A stretch of DNA of 40,872 bases, from the NCBI GenBank assembly GCA_903904335.1, contig CAIVCF010000226.1:1-40872 (forward strand), written 5' to 3'. A program made the position numbers and the translations under genes. Below, in pieces: positions 1 through 9,772 of the stretch (position 1 is its first letter; each line of letters opens with the position of its first letter). The stretch is from an uncultured Chitinophagaceae bacterium. GTDB taxonomy: Bacteria > Bacteroidota > Bacteroidia > Chitinophagales > Chitinophagaceae. The notes under the pieces are model-generated. The model made no database searches, was not told where the DNA came from, and saw nothing but the letters and a program-made list of their open reading frames with translations.

Positions 1-483
1 GGGGTGGTTGCAGGAAATGATGTGTTGCTGCATTGGGAGCCCAGGCAATTCTTTACTGATAATACAAAGTTGAATGCTGTTTGTAAACCGGATACAACCA
101 GAACCTTTTATTTATATGCCGATTCAAAATATGGTTGCGGTACGGGATTAGATTCTATGAAAATATTTGTTACACCCGCTGCCGTTATTACGCCAACAAC
201 AAATCCTTCCACTAATAATTCTCAAATTATTCCTAATGCATTCTCACCAAACGGAGACGGCATCAATGATACATGGGAAATACCACTACTAAAAACCTAC
301 CCTAATTGTTCTGTTGAAGTATATAACAGGTATGGACAATCGGTTTTCAAATCCATCGGATATAACAAAAACTGGGATGGGACTTTGAACAATCAACCAT
401 TACCAATCGGCACTTATTATTATATTATCAAAACAAGCCCGAGTGCAAATCTTTTATCAGGTTCTGTATTGATTATTCGATAA
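1..483 (+). CDS. T9SS type B sorting-domain cargo protein, C-terminal fragment
   Basis: The reading frame is open from the first base, so this is the 3' end of a gene that begins outside the window. The last ~85 residues form a gliding-motility-associated C-terminal domain (type B T9SS sorting signal): the PNAFSPNGDGINDTW motif, then VEVYNRYGQSVF, WDGTLNNQPLPIGTYYYII and a final Ile-Ile-Arg. Known role of the family: this domain directs the protein through the type IX secretion system to the cell surface or medium. The tail closely resembles that of the PKD protein encoded at 1991-6220 on the other strand, so the two are probably paralogous cargo proteins flanking a PorP/SprF gene. What lies before the sorting domain cannot be determined here. 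Confidence 0.85.
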   Translation, partial: GVVAGNDVLLHWEPRQFFTDNTKLNAVCKPDTTRTFYLYADSKYGCGTGLDSMKIFVTPAAVITPTTNPSTNNSQIIPNAFSPNGDGINDTWEIPLLKTYPNCSVEVYNRYGQSVFKSIGYNKNWDGTLNNQPLPIGTYYYIIKTSPSANLLSGSVLIIR

Positions 484-618
484 ATGATTATTAAACCGGC
501 ACAAGTATCTTATTGGTGTCATCCGTTACTTATTTTAAAATATTTGAATCAAGTGATAATAAAGCATAGGTCAGGAGGCTTGCACCAGATGGAGAAAATA
601 AGAAAAAGAAGGAAGGGA

Positions 619-687
619 CAAGAAACAAGGAGTCAAGTAACAAGAAACAGGGAACAAGAAACAAGAAACAAGAAACAAGGAGTCAAG
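619..687. repeat. Purine-rich tandem and direct repeat in the 484-794 spacer
   Basis: The 311-base spacer between the convergent cargo gene and the PorP/SprF gene contains a nearly T-free tract. A 19-bp sequence (CAAGAAACAAGGAGTCAAG) occurs exactly at 619-637 and 669-687. Between them a 7-bp unit, AACAAGA, runs four times in tandem at 653-680, the last copy ending in G. An open frame crosses the region only because the tract lacks T and therefore stop codons; its predicted product is Lys/Arg/Gln-rich repeat. I treat the stretch as non-coding repeat DNA. Confidence 0.7.
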
Positions 688-730
688 AAGAACGGGAAAA
701 AAGACATATCTACTTCAATATTGCTAAATG

Positions 731-768
731 ATAGAAGCTCCGATGTTTTAAAAAATTGGAGCTTCTAT
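731..768. terminator. Bidirectional rho-independent terminator
   Basis: A perfect 11-bp stem (ATAGAAGCTCC, 731-741, with its complement at 758-768) encloses a 16-nt AT-rich loop and is followed by a T-rich run. It sits between two convergent genes, the cargo fragment ending at 483 and the PorP/SprF gene ending at 795, and can serve both. Confidence 0.8.
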
Positions 769-794
769 TTTATTTATTCTAATTAGAAACAAGA

Positions 795-1862
795 TCACCA
801 CAAACGTCTCGGGCAGCTGTCTCCGTATTTATTGCCCAATAAAAATCCAACGAGTATTTCGTGTGTTCCTTTACTTACGGTGTTTAATTGAGAAGTAGTA
901 ATATCGTAGGAATAACCGATATTGATATTGTTATTGATATTGATGCCTATCATGGCTGCGAAACCATCCTGGATTCGATAAGATCCGCCCACCCATAAAA
1001 GATCTAAGTATTGAAATTTTGCATTGATGTCAACACCAAGTGGTAATGGATTGATATAACGTAACAATACTGAAGGAAGGAAACTGATATCATCACTCAG
1101 CATCATTCTGTAACCTGCAGTTAAAAAAGTATGCGGCAGCAATTTACCGGTTTGCAATCCGACTGTATTGTTGGAGAAAGTAACATCTTCAGGAATGATC
1201 TGCTGAAAAGACAATCCTACAAAATAATCTTTTGAATACAACCATGCACCTGCACTGATATCGGGTTTTATTTTATTGATGATACCGCTGCCCGATACGG
1301 CGGGATCGACTGTTGTTGCAAAATTGAGTTTATCTGCATTTAAACTTAATTGCGAAATACCCGCTGAAATACCTACTGCCAAACTGGTTTGAACATTTAA
1401 ACTTAAGTGATAAGCATAAGTGCCGTAAGCAGTAAAACGATTCAAAGGCCCTGTTGCATCATTGATCACCGAGAAACCAACACCGGCATGAGGCTCAGGT
1501 GCTGTATACGTTTGCCAGTAGGCTTGTCCTCTCGGATTTTTTCCTTCCGGCCCAAATGTAGTGGCAGTCTGCCTTTCATCATAATCACTTTTATGAAGTG
1601 GCCCCTGGATGGTTAAATAAGTAGTGATAGGTGCATCTTGTAAACCTACCCATTGCAAACGATGGCTTGCTTTTACATCCCAATAATTTTCAATACCCGC
1701 AAGCGCAGGATTGATGATGTAATTGTTCATGATATATTGGGTATAATAGGGGCGTTGCTGTGCATTGGACGATAGACCAAATAACAATAAGAAAAAAACT
1801 ATGGAATATGTGAATCTTTTATTCAACCGACTGGTTTTTATTTTATCCTGAATTGCCGCCAC
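795..1862 (-). CDS. PorP/SprF family type IX secretion system membrane protein
   Basis: A 355-residue outer-membrane beta-barrel protein of the PorP/SprF family. A hydrophobic signal segment (SIVFFLLLFGLSSNA) precedes QQRPYYTQYIMNNYIINPALAG, the conserved start of the mature family proteins. Further family features are ASHRLQWVGLQDAPITTYL and the C-terminal NINIGYSYD followed by GTHEILVGFLLG. Such proteins are known partners of T9SS cargo; SprF, for example, is needed for export of the adhesin SprB. The gene lies 128 bp downstream of the giant PKD cargo gene on the same strand, the usual pairing, so I infer it serves that protein. The start is uncertain: 1862 is GTG, and a TTG near 1826 would also keep the signal peptide. 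Confidence 0.9.
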   Translation of the reverse strand: MAAIQDKIKTSRLNKRFTYSIVFFLLLFGLSSNAQQRPYYTQYIMNNYIINPALAGIENYWDVKASHRLQWVGLQDAPITTYLTIQGPLHKSDYDERQTATTFGPEGKNPRGQAYWQTYTAPEPHAGVGFSVINDATGPLNRFTAYGTYAYHLSLNVQTSLAVGISAGISQLSLNADKLNFATTVDPAVSGSGIINKIKPDISAGAWLYSKDYFVGLSFQQIIPEDVTFSNNTVGLQTGKLLPHTFLTAGYRMMLSDDISFLPSVLLRYINPLPLGVDINAKFQYLDLLWVGGSYRIQDGFAAMIGININNNINIGYSYDITTSQLNTVSKGTHEILVGFLLGNKYGDSCPRRLW

Positions 1863-1990
1863 AAGATAAGAAGATTAACGGATTGCGACGCAACGAAGAT
1901 ACCATGAGATTAAATTGCCGGTATTATAAACATTTTTCCAGAACATCTTTTAACATGGGTTTTTACTGAAACGAAATTCAGGATATAAAA

Positions 1991-4900
1991 TTATCTGATA
2001 ATGGTAATGGAGCCACTGATGACCGCCCTGCCATTTTTTGGATTGATAATATAATAATAGGTACCCACAGTTAAAGGTTGCCCGTTGATGGTTCCGTCCC
2101 ATTCTGTTTGATAACCGTTGGAATGAAACACAAGCTGACCATATCTGCTATACACATCAACTGTTGCACCGGGATACGTATCTAAGTATTTTATTTTCCA
2201 GGTATCATTGATACCATCACCATTAGGTGAAAATGCATTGGGCACCACAGGAGGGAATAAAACAAAAACACTTACCGTATCGTTTCTTGAACATCCTTCT
2301 TTTGTGCTTGCCGTAAATGTATAAGTTACATTAGATAGCGGAGAACATACAGGATTCAACACTGTATCGCTGTTGAGATAAGATGGCGGCGTCCACAAAT
2401 AATTCAAAGCACTATCAGTAACAACAGGTGTCAGGATATCACTCTTTCCCAACAGAATATATTTATCCGGTCCTGCATCCACATAGCTTGGCATTGGATT
2501 AACGGTTAATGTATCTGAAACACGAACAAGGCATCCCGGTTTAGATTGCACCAACAATGTAACAATATATCTTCCTGCAACTTTATATAAGAATGCTGTA
2601 TCCGGACTTATGCTAGTGGCATTATCAGGCGTTCCGAAAAACCATTTATATTTTAATGCCTGATTGAACTGACTGCCTGCAAGGCTTATTACATCACTTG
2701 CTAAGTTTACAATACTTGAATCGCAGAATGAATGTGCACTCACTTGTATTGTAGCGGCCAATGTATCCATCAATATCGGTGTGGTGGTATTAAATACAGA
2801 ACTGCAGCCACTGCTGTCTTTCAATACCAATGAAGGATAATAAATACCTGATTGCGGATAAAAATGCTGTACGATTGTATCTCTTGTTATTTGAACGGAA
2901 CCGTCATTGAAATCCCATGCATACGAAGAAGTATTTTTTAAAGAAGCAGATAAAGTAATGCTTGCAGGAGAGCATTTTTGATAAGCATCTGCACTGATCT
3001 TTGCATAAGGTCCTAATATGGTAATATACTGCAATGTTGAATCAACAACCCCGTTGATATATCCATATAATTTGATGGTATAAACACCGGGCTGATTGTA
3101 AGTATGGCTTGGATTCTGAACATTACCTGCAATACTGCCGTCACCGAAATTCCAACTGATGGAATCGGCATTCACGATCATTCCATTTGTATTTGGATAC
3201 ATCACCAATGGCGGGCAACTGTTACTGTCGATATAATTTGATTCATACGTAAAAGGCGTGTACATTTTGTTAACGGGTACATATTGAACAGATGTATCGG
3301 CACATTTATTGACGGAATCCCTTGCAATCAATGTTACCGTATCCAAATTGATATTATTGTATTTGTACACGACTTGTTTTGAAGAGGTGTCGGTATAATT
3401 ATTATTGCTGAAGGTCCATAAATAATTAAGCTTGGAACAATTAAAAGTATCGGATGTATTTAAAAATGTGGTAGGGATACCCGGATTAACCGGTGACGGA
3501 GACCATTGGAAATTTGCTTTGGGTCCGTAAATGATCATCGCTGTTGCAGCACCGGATGAAACTGCAGTGCATCCTCTGCTGTCAGTAACTTTTAGTGTTG
3601 TAACAAAATTGCCGGGCTTTAAATATTTATGTAGGATGGTGGCTGAATCGGCAACATACAAAACACTGTCATCACCAAAATTCCAAACCCTTTTATTGAT
3701 AGTTAGGTTTTTATTGATAGAGGAGGTATCAATAAAATTATAAGTTGACTGAAAACAACGGGAGGTATTAACGATCATAAAATCTGCTGAAGGACCTACG
3801 ATGGTAAGTGGAACAATATTAGTAGTATCCGTACAGCCAAAGTAAGTTGACTGAACAATGGCTCTCAGATCTTTTTTGTTGCTGTTGAGATTGGTCAATA
3901 TACTTGTATAAGTATCCGTCGGGTTATTGTTATTCGCAATAGAAGTTCCTGTAAAATCAGAGCCATCACCGTATTGCCATTTGAGTATCGTATAACCGTT
4001 TACAGATTGATAGGGATTGATAATTAGATTGTTTACAGTCAGCGCTAAAGAATCGCTGGCACAGGCTTGTGCCGTATTGCTATTTAATACAGGTTGTTGT
4101 TTCAATAAAACATAAACAGTGGCAGAATCAAATACTGTGCATGGCCCATAGCTCCCGGAGACCGTTACCTTGTATTTTCCGTTGCTTGTAAAATTATGTG
4201 TTACCTGTGTGGTGGAAGAAGGTGTTGTTTCAATACGCCCATCACCAAAATTCCAAATTGTTTGTGTAGTGTATTGCGAGGTTTGATAAAAGTTCACAAT
4301 ATCTCTGGCACCATCACAAGAATTGACAACATTGGTAATTTTTGTAAATGGCGGTAATACAGTTATGTTGTTGATCTTTCTTAAAGTATCACCACAACCG
4401 CCGTTGTAAGCAACTAATGTTACTGTAAAAGGACCTATTCCGGAATATTGGTGCGTAACAGATTGGTTATTGGATGAAATATCTGTAGCTGTATTATCAC
4501 CGAAATTCCAATACCATCTGTCTGAATTAATAGAATTACTTGTAAATACTATTGCTGTATTGCCGCAAACTTTAGCTGGGGAAATGGTATTGGCAGTATA
4601 AGAAAAATTGGCTGAAGGCTTTGAAATGACCGTGATGTTGTTGTTTAAAAAAATGGTTGCTGAACAACCGCTGATGGTAGTATAGGTAAGGCTTACAGGA
4701 TATTGTCCTATTTGATTATACGTATGTGTGGGTTGTTGTTGTGTGGAATTGAATCCATCTCCGAAATTCCAGGCGAAAGTTTTTATCTGGTCTGCATTGG
4801 TTGCAGCGAATGTTACTGTATATCCGGTGCAACCTCTGAACGCATCGTTGGAAGAGGGATTGATCGTATAGATACTGATAACAGGTTTTTGTATCGCCAA

Positions 4901-6220
4901 AGTTTGGGAAGCAGAAGCATTGCAACCTGCTTTGTCTGTTACCGTAAGATTGATCTGATAATTATTATTGGAAGCATAAATATAAGTTGGGGTTTGCACT
5001 GTTGAAACTGCAGTTGGATCATTTGCATTAAAGTTCCATAACCATTTTGTTGCTGTATGGCAGGTATCTCTGAATGAAATGATCGCTGTATCGCTGCAGA
5101 TAACATGCGAATTGATAATGAATCCGGATAATACAGGTGCCTGATTTACCACGATCGTTTTTTGTGCAGTGTCTTTACAAACGCCGTAGGTATTGATCAG
5201 TCTTGCCGTCAGGTTTCCGGGTTGAGAGAAAGTTTTGGAAACACTGTTGCCGCTGTAATTATTCAAATAATTATCTGCACTGAAACTCCATTGCGAAGAA
5301 GAAGGAATGACAGAACTATTATTTTGAAATGACGTATTTGTATTACTGCAAACAGGAGAAGTGACTGTAAAATCAGTATTGAAATCAGATACATTCACCA
5401 AACCTTTCATCGTTGAGATACCACTGCATCCGGCTACCGTTGGATCATTTAAAATCAATGAAACATCATAGATACCCTTTTGGGCATAAGTATGCGAAGG
5501 TGCTTTAAGATCAGAAACAGTGCCATCACCAAAATCCCACAAATAGTTTGCAACCTGATAAATAATATTCGCTGTTTTAAAATTTACTGATTGGGAAGGT
5601 TTGCAAACAATTGGTTTATCAACCGTAAATGATGCGTTCAAAGGCTGCAATGCTTGAGTGATATTGATTTTCTGTGCCGAATTCTGACAACCGTATGTGG
5701 TGGTAATGATCAATCTCGGATTCAGGTTTTGCGCTGTTGTGTAGGTATGAGAAATGGTATCTGTTCCTGAAACTGATTTGGTGGAGCCATCTCCAAAGTC
5801 CCAAAACAAACTCCTGATATTTCCGTCATTCGCCGTAGAGTTGCTGGTAAATATAACATTGAAAGGTGTACAGCCTTTTGATTTATCTACTGAAAAATCT
5901 ACGGTTGGTTTTTTATAAACACTGATTTGTAAACTTTTTGTTGCTGTTTGACCGCCATCGGTTACTGTCAGCGTAACTGTATATTCTTTTTCTTCAATGT
6001 AAGTAGCTGCTGCATTTAAAAATTGACTCGTTATATTATTTCCAAGATCCCATTTATAGATGGCATTGGCCGAGGCACCTGTTGTAAGATTTTTAAAGGA
6101 TACGATGTAGGGCGAACAACCACCTGTTTTACCATCAGATGTGGTAAAATCTACCGCTAATTGTGCCGAAACAGTAAGCGCATCAGCCACAAAAAATATA
6201 ATAAATATTATATTTTTCAT
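1991..6220 (-). CDS. Giant PKD-repeat surface protein with T9SS type B sorting domain
   Basis: A secreted protein of about 1409 residues. I chose the ATG at 6220 because it gives a clean signal peptide (MKNIIFIIFFVADALTVSAQ); an in-frame ATG ten codons upstream would put polar residues before it. The body is a string of about 14 PKD-type Ig-like repeats, each marked by a W-[DN]-F-G-D-G-like motif (WDFGDG twice, WNFGDG several times, degenerate WSFSAD, WNFNAND, WFFGTP), roughly one per 90 residues. It ends in a type B sorting domain (PNAFSPNGDGINDTWKI, then WDGTINGQPLTVGTYYYII). I see no catalytic domain, so an adhesin or matrix role is inferred. The probable partner, PorP/SprF, is encoded just downstream. 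Many paired cysteines suggest disulfides within repeats. Confidence 0.9.
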   Translation of the reverse strand: MKNIIFIIFFVADALTVSAQLAVDFTTSDGKTGGCSPYIVSFKNLTTGASANAIYKWDLGNNITSQFLNAAATYIEEKEYTVTLTVTDGGQTATKSLQISVYKKPTVDFSVDKSKGCTPFNVIFTSNSTANDGNIRSLFWDFGDGSTKSVSGTDTISHTYTTAQNLNPRLIITTTYGCQNSAQKINITQALQPLNASFTVDKPIVCKPSQSVNFKTANIIYQVANYLWDFGDGTVSDLKAPSHTYAQKGIYDVSLILNDPTVAGCSGISTMKGLVNVSDFNTDFTVTSPVCSNTNTSFQNNSSVIPSSSQWSFSADNYLNNYSGNSVSKTFSQPGNLTARLINTYGVCKDTAQKTIVVNQAPVLSGFIINSHVICSDTAIISFRDTCHTATKWLWNFNANDPTAVSTVQTPTYIYASNNNYQINLTVTDKAGCNASASQTLAIQKPVISIYTINPSSNDAFRGCTGYTVTFAATNADQIKTFAWNFGDGFNSTQQQPTHTYNQIGQYPVSLTYTTISGCSATIFLNNNITVISKPSANFSYTANTISPAKVCGNTAIVFTSNSINSDRWYWNFGDNTATDISSNNQSVTHQYSGIGPFTVTLVAYNGGCGDTLRKINNITVLPPFTKITNVVNSCDGARDIVNFYQTSQYTTQTIWNFGDGRIETTPSSTTQVTHNFTSNGKYKVTVSGSYGPCTVFDSATVYVLLKQQPVLNSNTAQACASDSLALTVNNLIINPYQSVNGYTILKWQYGDGSDFTGTSIANNNNPTDTYTSILTNLNSNKKDLRAIVQSTYFGCTDTTNIVPLTIVGPSADFMIVNTSRCFQSTYNFIDTSSINKNLTINKRVWNFGDDSVLYVADSATILHKYLKPGNFVTTLKVTDSRGCTAVSSGAATAMIIYGPKANFQWSPSPVNPGIPTTFLNTSDTFNCSKLNYLWTFSNNNYTDTSSKQVVYKYNNINLDTVTLIARDSVNKCADTSVQYVPVNKMYTPFTYESNYIDSNSCPPLVMYPNTNGMIVNADSISWNFGDGSIAGNVQNPSHTYNQPGVYTIKLYGYINGVVDSTLQYITILGPYAKISADAYQKCSPASITLSASLKNTSSYAWDFNDGSVQITRDTIVQHFYPQSGIYYPSLVLKDSSGCSSVFNTTTPILMDTLAATIQVSAHSFCDSSIVNLASDVISLAGSQFNQALKYKWFFGTPDNATSISPDTAFLYKVAGRYIVTLLVQSKPGCLVRVSDTLTVNPMPSYVDAGPDKYILLGKSDILTPVVTDSALNYLWTPPSYLNSDTVLNPVCSPLSNVTYTFTASTKEGCSRNDTVSVFVLFPPVVPNAFSPNGDGINDTWKIKYLDTYPGATVDVYSRYGQLVFHSNGYQTEWDGTINGQPLTVGTYYYIINPKNGRAVISGSITIIR

Positions 6221-6450
6221 AGCAAGACAGCTATTATGCATGAACCGCAAAAGTCGCTATTCATTTTTTATAGGATTGAATTATAGAGCCTTCTCTATTA
6301 CTTTGTTGCTTATTATTACATTATAAATGCTTTAATTTTAGTATATTAATTAACAACTAAAAGCATCCCTTTGTAGTAATAATAACGATAAGATAAGCTT
6401 TTTTGTTGCTTTGCTGCATGGTCTGCAAATAATAAACATCACATTCAACT

Positions 6451-6458
6451 TATATTTG
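6451..6458 (+). promoter_or_regulatory. Candidate Bacteroidota -7 box upstream of the GH63-like gene
   Basis: TATATTTG matches the Bacteroidota -7 consensus TAnnTTTG and lies 38 bp before the ATG at 6497, within the AT-rich divergent spacer 6221-6496. No convincing TTTG -33 element sits at the usual distance, so this is only a candidate. I see nothing else in that spacer. Confidence 0.4.
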
Positions 6459-6496
6459 TGCTTACACTCCTGAGCAAGTGTATATAAAGCAAGCAA

Positions 6497-9160
6497 ATGA
6501 CAGCCGAGCAACAAAGACTTAAAGTAAATGCTGCAAAAAAAATTCCTTTAGAACAGTGGGGGCCTTATTTGTCCGAAAGGCAATGGGGTACTGTTCGGGA
6601 AGATTACAGCGAGAATGGCGATGCATGGAATTATTTCCCTTTCAGTCATGCACACAGCCGTGCCTACAGATGGGGTGAAGACGGATTGGGCGGCATATCA
6701 GATTTCTTCGGCAATCTTTGCTTTTGTGTTTCGTTGTGGAATGGTAAAGATGCCATCCTCAAAGAAAGATTATTCGGATTGGGAAATAAAGAAGGCAATC
6801 ACGGGGAGGATGTAAAAGAATTATATTATTATCTCGATAATATTCCTTCGCATTATTATATGCAGATGCTGTACAAATATCCGCAGGCAGCATTTCCTTA
6901 TCAGCAGTTGATCGATGAAAATAAAAAACGCAGTAAGCTTGAACCCGAGTATGAAATATTAGATACCGGCGTATTCAAAGACAACAAGTATTTTGATGTT
7001 TATATTACTTATGCAAGATGCAGTAAACGGGATACTGCTATTGAAATAAAGATCGTTAATCGCGGAAAAGATACAGCTCCCATAACGGTATTACCAACAC
7101 TGTGGTTCTTTAACCGGTGGCAATCACGAGGATTAGATAAAAAACCTGTCATTAAAGAAGTGGGTGAGGGGGTTGTGAAAGCAACGCATGAAAGATTGGG
7201 CTCTTACTATTTGTATTATACAAAAGCCAATGATCGATTCTTTACAGAGAATGAAACCAATTCGGAAAAATTATTTAAGACCCCCAATGTAACAACATTT
7301 GTAAAAGATGCATTTCATGAAGCAGTGATCGAAGAAAAAAATATTGCTGCATTACAGGCCAAAAAAAGCGGAACCAAATTTGCACCTGTTTATGAATTAA
7401 AAATAGCAGGTGGTGAATCCAAATCAATTTATTTACGGTTAAGTGATGTGTTGATGGATTCTCCTTTCTCGCAGGGCTTTAATAATATTTTCAAACAGCG
7501 CAAAGAAGAGGCAGATGAATTTTATGATACCATTCTTCCTAAAAATATTTCTGCTGATATGAGAAATATTCAGCGTCAGGCATTGGCAAGTTTATTATGG
7601 AGCAAACAATATTATTATTATGATATTGAAAGATGGATCAGTGGAACGGATGGTATTGCACATGAAAGCGATCAACGTAAAAAAGGCCGTAACCATGATT
7701 GGGAACATTTAAAAAATCAGGACATTATTTTAATGCCCGATAAATGGGAATATCCCTGGTATGCCGCATGGGATTTAGCTTTCCACTGCATACCCATGGC
7801 AACCATTGATCCTACATTCGCCAAACATCAGTTGACATTGATTATGCGTGAATGGTACATGAAACCTGATGGACAATTGCCCGCATACGAATGGAATTTC
7901 AGTGATGTGAATCCGCCTGTTCAGGCCTGGGCTGCATTACAAGTGTATCATATCGAAAAAAATAATACCGGTAAAGGCGATCTTAATTTTCTAAAAAAGG
8001 TATTTCATAAACTGCTCATCAATTTTACCTGGTGGATCAATCGAAAAGATCCAAACGGTAATAACATTTTTGAAGGAGGTTTTTTAGGATTGGATAATAT
8101 CGGTGTATTCAACAGAAGTATTCAATTGCATAGCGAAGCGCAATTAGAACAGGCAGATGGTACAAGCTGGATGGGTATGTATGCATTGAATCTGATGGAC
8201 ATCGCTATTGAAATTGCCATGCATGATGAAGCGTATGAAGATACCGCTACAAAATTCTTTGAACATTTTGTATTGATCGCAGAAGCATTGAATCAATTGG
8301 GATTATGGAATGAGGAGGACAAATTTTTTTATGATACTTTGGGAACAACAGGAAATAAACCTATTCAATTGCGTATTCAATCCATCGTTGGGTTAACATC
8401 TTTATTTGCTGTTTCCATCATTGATAAAAAAGTTTTTCTGAAGTTACAGGATTTTACAAAGCGCATCAGTTGGTTTGAACAATACCGTTTAAAGAATAAT
8501 AAATTCTGGCCCAATGAAGAAGGGGAAGATGAAGAAAAAATGCTGATATCCTTGATTCCGAAAGAACGTTTGATTGCTTTACTCCAAAGATTATTGAGTG
8601 AAACAGAATTTTTATCCCCGGGTGGAATAAGGGCATTATCAAAATATCATGAAGAAAATCCATATTCAGTAAACATTGAGGGAAATGATTATTCCATTCA
8701 ATACGATCCGGGTGATTCTACATCTGATTTTTTCGGCGGCAACAGCAATTGGCGTGGCCCTGTTTGGATGCCCATCAATTATTTGATCATTCAAAGCATA
8801 AAAAAATTCGGTGAATTCTATGATGATACTTTGAGTATTGAATATCCTACCGGTTCCGGAAAATTATTGGAGTTGAAAGATGTGGCGAATGAGATCACTA
8901 AACGGGTGATCAGCTTATTTGAATTGGACGAAAAGAATAACCGTAAGTCAAATGGCGATCAGAATTGGTTTTATCAGCTTCCGGAAAATAAAGACCTTGT
9001 CTTATTTTATGAATATTTTCACGGTGATACAGGTCGTGGGTTGGGTGCAAGTCATCAAACAGGATGGACAGCTGTCATTGCACAGTTGATCAATGAAACT
9101 GCTGAAAAAGAGATATATGCCGAAAAGCATGTTCATAAATCTTATGAAGAAGAAGATTGA
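6497..9160 (+). CDS. GH63-like (MGH1-type) glucosidase, cytoplasmic
   Basis: An 887-residue protein that resembles bacterial members of the GH63 clan (mannosylglycerate hydrolase/MGH1-like alpha-glucosidases). The N-terminal section (RQWGTVREDYSENGDAWNYF, then SRAYRWGEDGLGG) is typical of this group. The (alpha/alpha)6-barrel part carries PWYAAWDLAFHCIPM, whose Asp matches the conserved acidic residue of the family, then NSNWRGPVWMPINYLII, and near the C-terminus GLGASHQTGWTAVIAQL. There is no signal peptide, so it probably acts in the cytoplasm on an alpha-glucosidic oligosaccharide; the substrate cannot be read from sequence. It is a single-gene unit with its own terminator. Confidence 0.85.
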   Translation: MTAEQQRLKVNAAKKIPLEQWGPYLSERQWGTVREDYSENGDAWNYFPFSHAHSRAYRWGEDGLGGISDFFGNLCFCVSLWNGKDAILKERLFGLGNKEGNHGEDVKELYYYLDNIPSHYYMQMLYKYPQAAFPYQQLIDENKKRSKLEPEYEILDTGVFKDNKYFDVYITYARCSKRDTAIEIKIVNRGKDTAPITVLPTLWFFNRWQSRGLDKKPVIKEVGEGVVKATHERLGSYYLYYTKANDRFFTENETNSEKLFKTPNVTTFVKDAFHEAVIEEKNIAALQAKKSGTKFAPVYELKIAGGESKSIYLRLSDVLMDSPFSQGFNNIFKQRKEEADEFYDTILPKNISADMRNIQRQALASLLWSKQYYYYDIERWISGTDGIAHESDQRKKGRNHDWEHLKNQDIILMPDKWEYPWYAAWDLAFHCIPMATIDPTFAKHQLTLIMREWYMKPDGQLPAYEWNFSDVNPPVQAWAALQVYHIEKNNTGKGDLNFLKKVFHKLLINFTWWINRKDPNGNNIFEGGFLGLDNIGVFNRSIQLHSEAQLEQADGTSWMGMYALNLMDIAIEIAMHDEAYEDTATKFFEHFVLIAEALNQLGLWNEEDKFFYDTLGTTGNKPIQLRIQSIVGLTSLFAVSIIDKKVFLKLQDFTKRISWFEQYRLKNNKFWPNEEGEDEEKMLISLIPKERLIALLQRLLSETEFLSPGGIRALSKYHEENPYSVNIEGNDYSIQYDPGDSTSDFFGGNSNWRGPVWMPINYLIIQSIKKFGEFYDDTLSIEYPTGSGKLLELKDVANEITKRVISLFELDEKNNRKSNGDQNWFYQLPENKDLVLFYEYFHGDTGRGLGASHQTGWTAVIAQLINETAEKEIYAEKHVHKSYEEED

Positions 9161-9180
9161 GCTACTGTAACAAAATAAAA

Positions 9181-9205
9181 AAACCTCATTCATTGAATGA
9201 GGTTT
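9181..9205. terminator. Bidirectional rho-independent terminator
   Basis: An 11-bp perfect stem (AAACCTCATTC / GAATGAGGTTT) with a 3-nt loop, flanked by an A-run on the left and a T-run on the right. It serves the GH63-like gene and the convergent gene ending at 9230. Confidence 0.85.
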
Positions 9206-9229
9206 TTTTATTGGAATTATGATAAAAGA

Positions 9230-9772
9230 TTAATGTCTCTCTCTGTCATAATGATCTCTGTTGTCTCTGCCGCGATCATGGTCTTCATATCTTTTAACTT
9301 CTCTTCTTTCTTCGAATCGATGGTTGTCTCTGTAATTATCATGCCTGTCATAATCATATCTCTCATTGTATCTCGAGTTATTATAAGCAACAACGGGTTG
9401 ATGACAATTATGGTCATAATAATTATTTCTGTATTGCGCATAACGCTCTCTGTAGATATCTCCGTGCAGATAAGGCCTGTCGCCATACACTGGCAACTTT
9501 CTGCAGTTGTACAGATCAAATCCAGCATACATGCCTGGTAACCTTGAAGAGAATATCCAGTTACCACCATCCATGTAAATAAATTGTTGCAGGCGCACAT
9601 TATAATAAGCATCTATTTCGGGCATATAATAATATTCAGATTCAGCATATCCGCCGGAAATCCATGCAGGTAAACCTAACCTAACATTTACATTAACACC
9701 AAACTGTGCATTGCTGTAATTCATTACTGAAGTACTTGCAACAAATACGGTAAGTAGAATTAGCTTTTTCAT
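9230..9772 (-). CDS. Secreted protein with Asp/Arg/His/Tyr-rich tail, function unknown
   Basis: A 180-residue protein with a signal peptide (MKKLILLTVFVASTSVMNYSNAQ) and a two-part mature region. Residues ~24-105 look folded and are rich in aromatic residues and glycine (GVNVNVRLGLPAWISGGYAE; FIYMDGGNWIFSSRLPGMYA). From residue ~118 to the end the chain is low-complexity and almost entirely Asp, Arg, His, Tyr, Asn and Glu, ending RDNRDHYDRERH. That composition keeps other frames open on both strands, but this frame alone has a signal peptide. I do not recognise the family; small secreted proteins with charged tails of this kind are frequent in Bacteroidota. Metal or polyanion binding by the tail is speculation. 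Confidence 0.7.
   Translation of the reverse strand: MKKLILLTVFVASTSVMNYSNAQFGVNVNVRLGLPAWISGGYAESEYYYMPEIDAYYNVRLQQFIYMDGGNWIFSSRLPGMYAGFDLYNCRKLPVYGDRPYLHGDIYRERYAQYRNNYYDHNCHQPVVAYNNSRYNERYDYDRHDNYRDNHRFEERREVKRYEDHDRGRDNRDHYDRERH

Noticed and set aside
484-786. 100-residue plus-strand open frame
   Set aside because: It spans the T-poor repeat and the terminator; composition is Lys/Arg/Gln repeat with no family resemblance.
9197-9612. Overlapping open frames on both strands inside the charged-tail gene
   Set aside because: They lack signal peptide or family motifs and exist because the tail's codon composition avoids stops in other frames.
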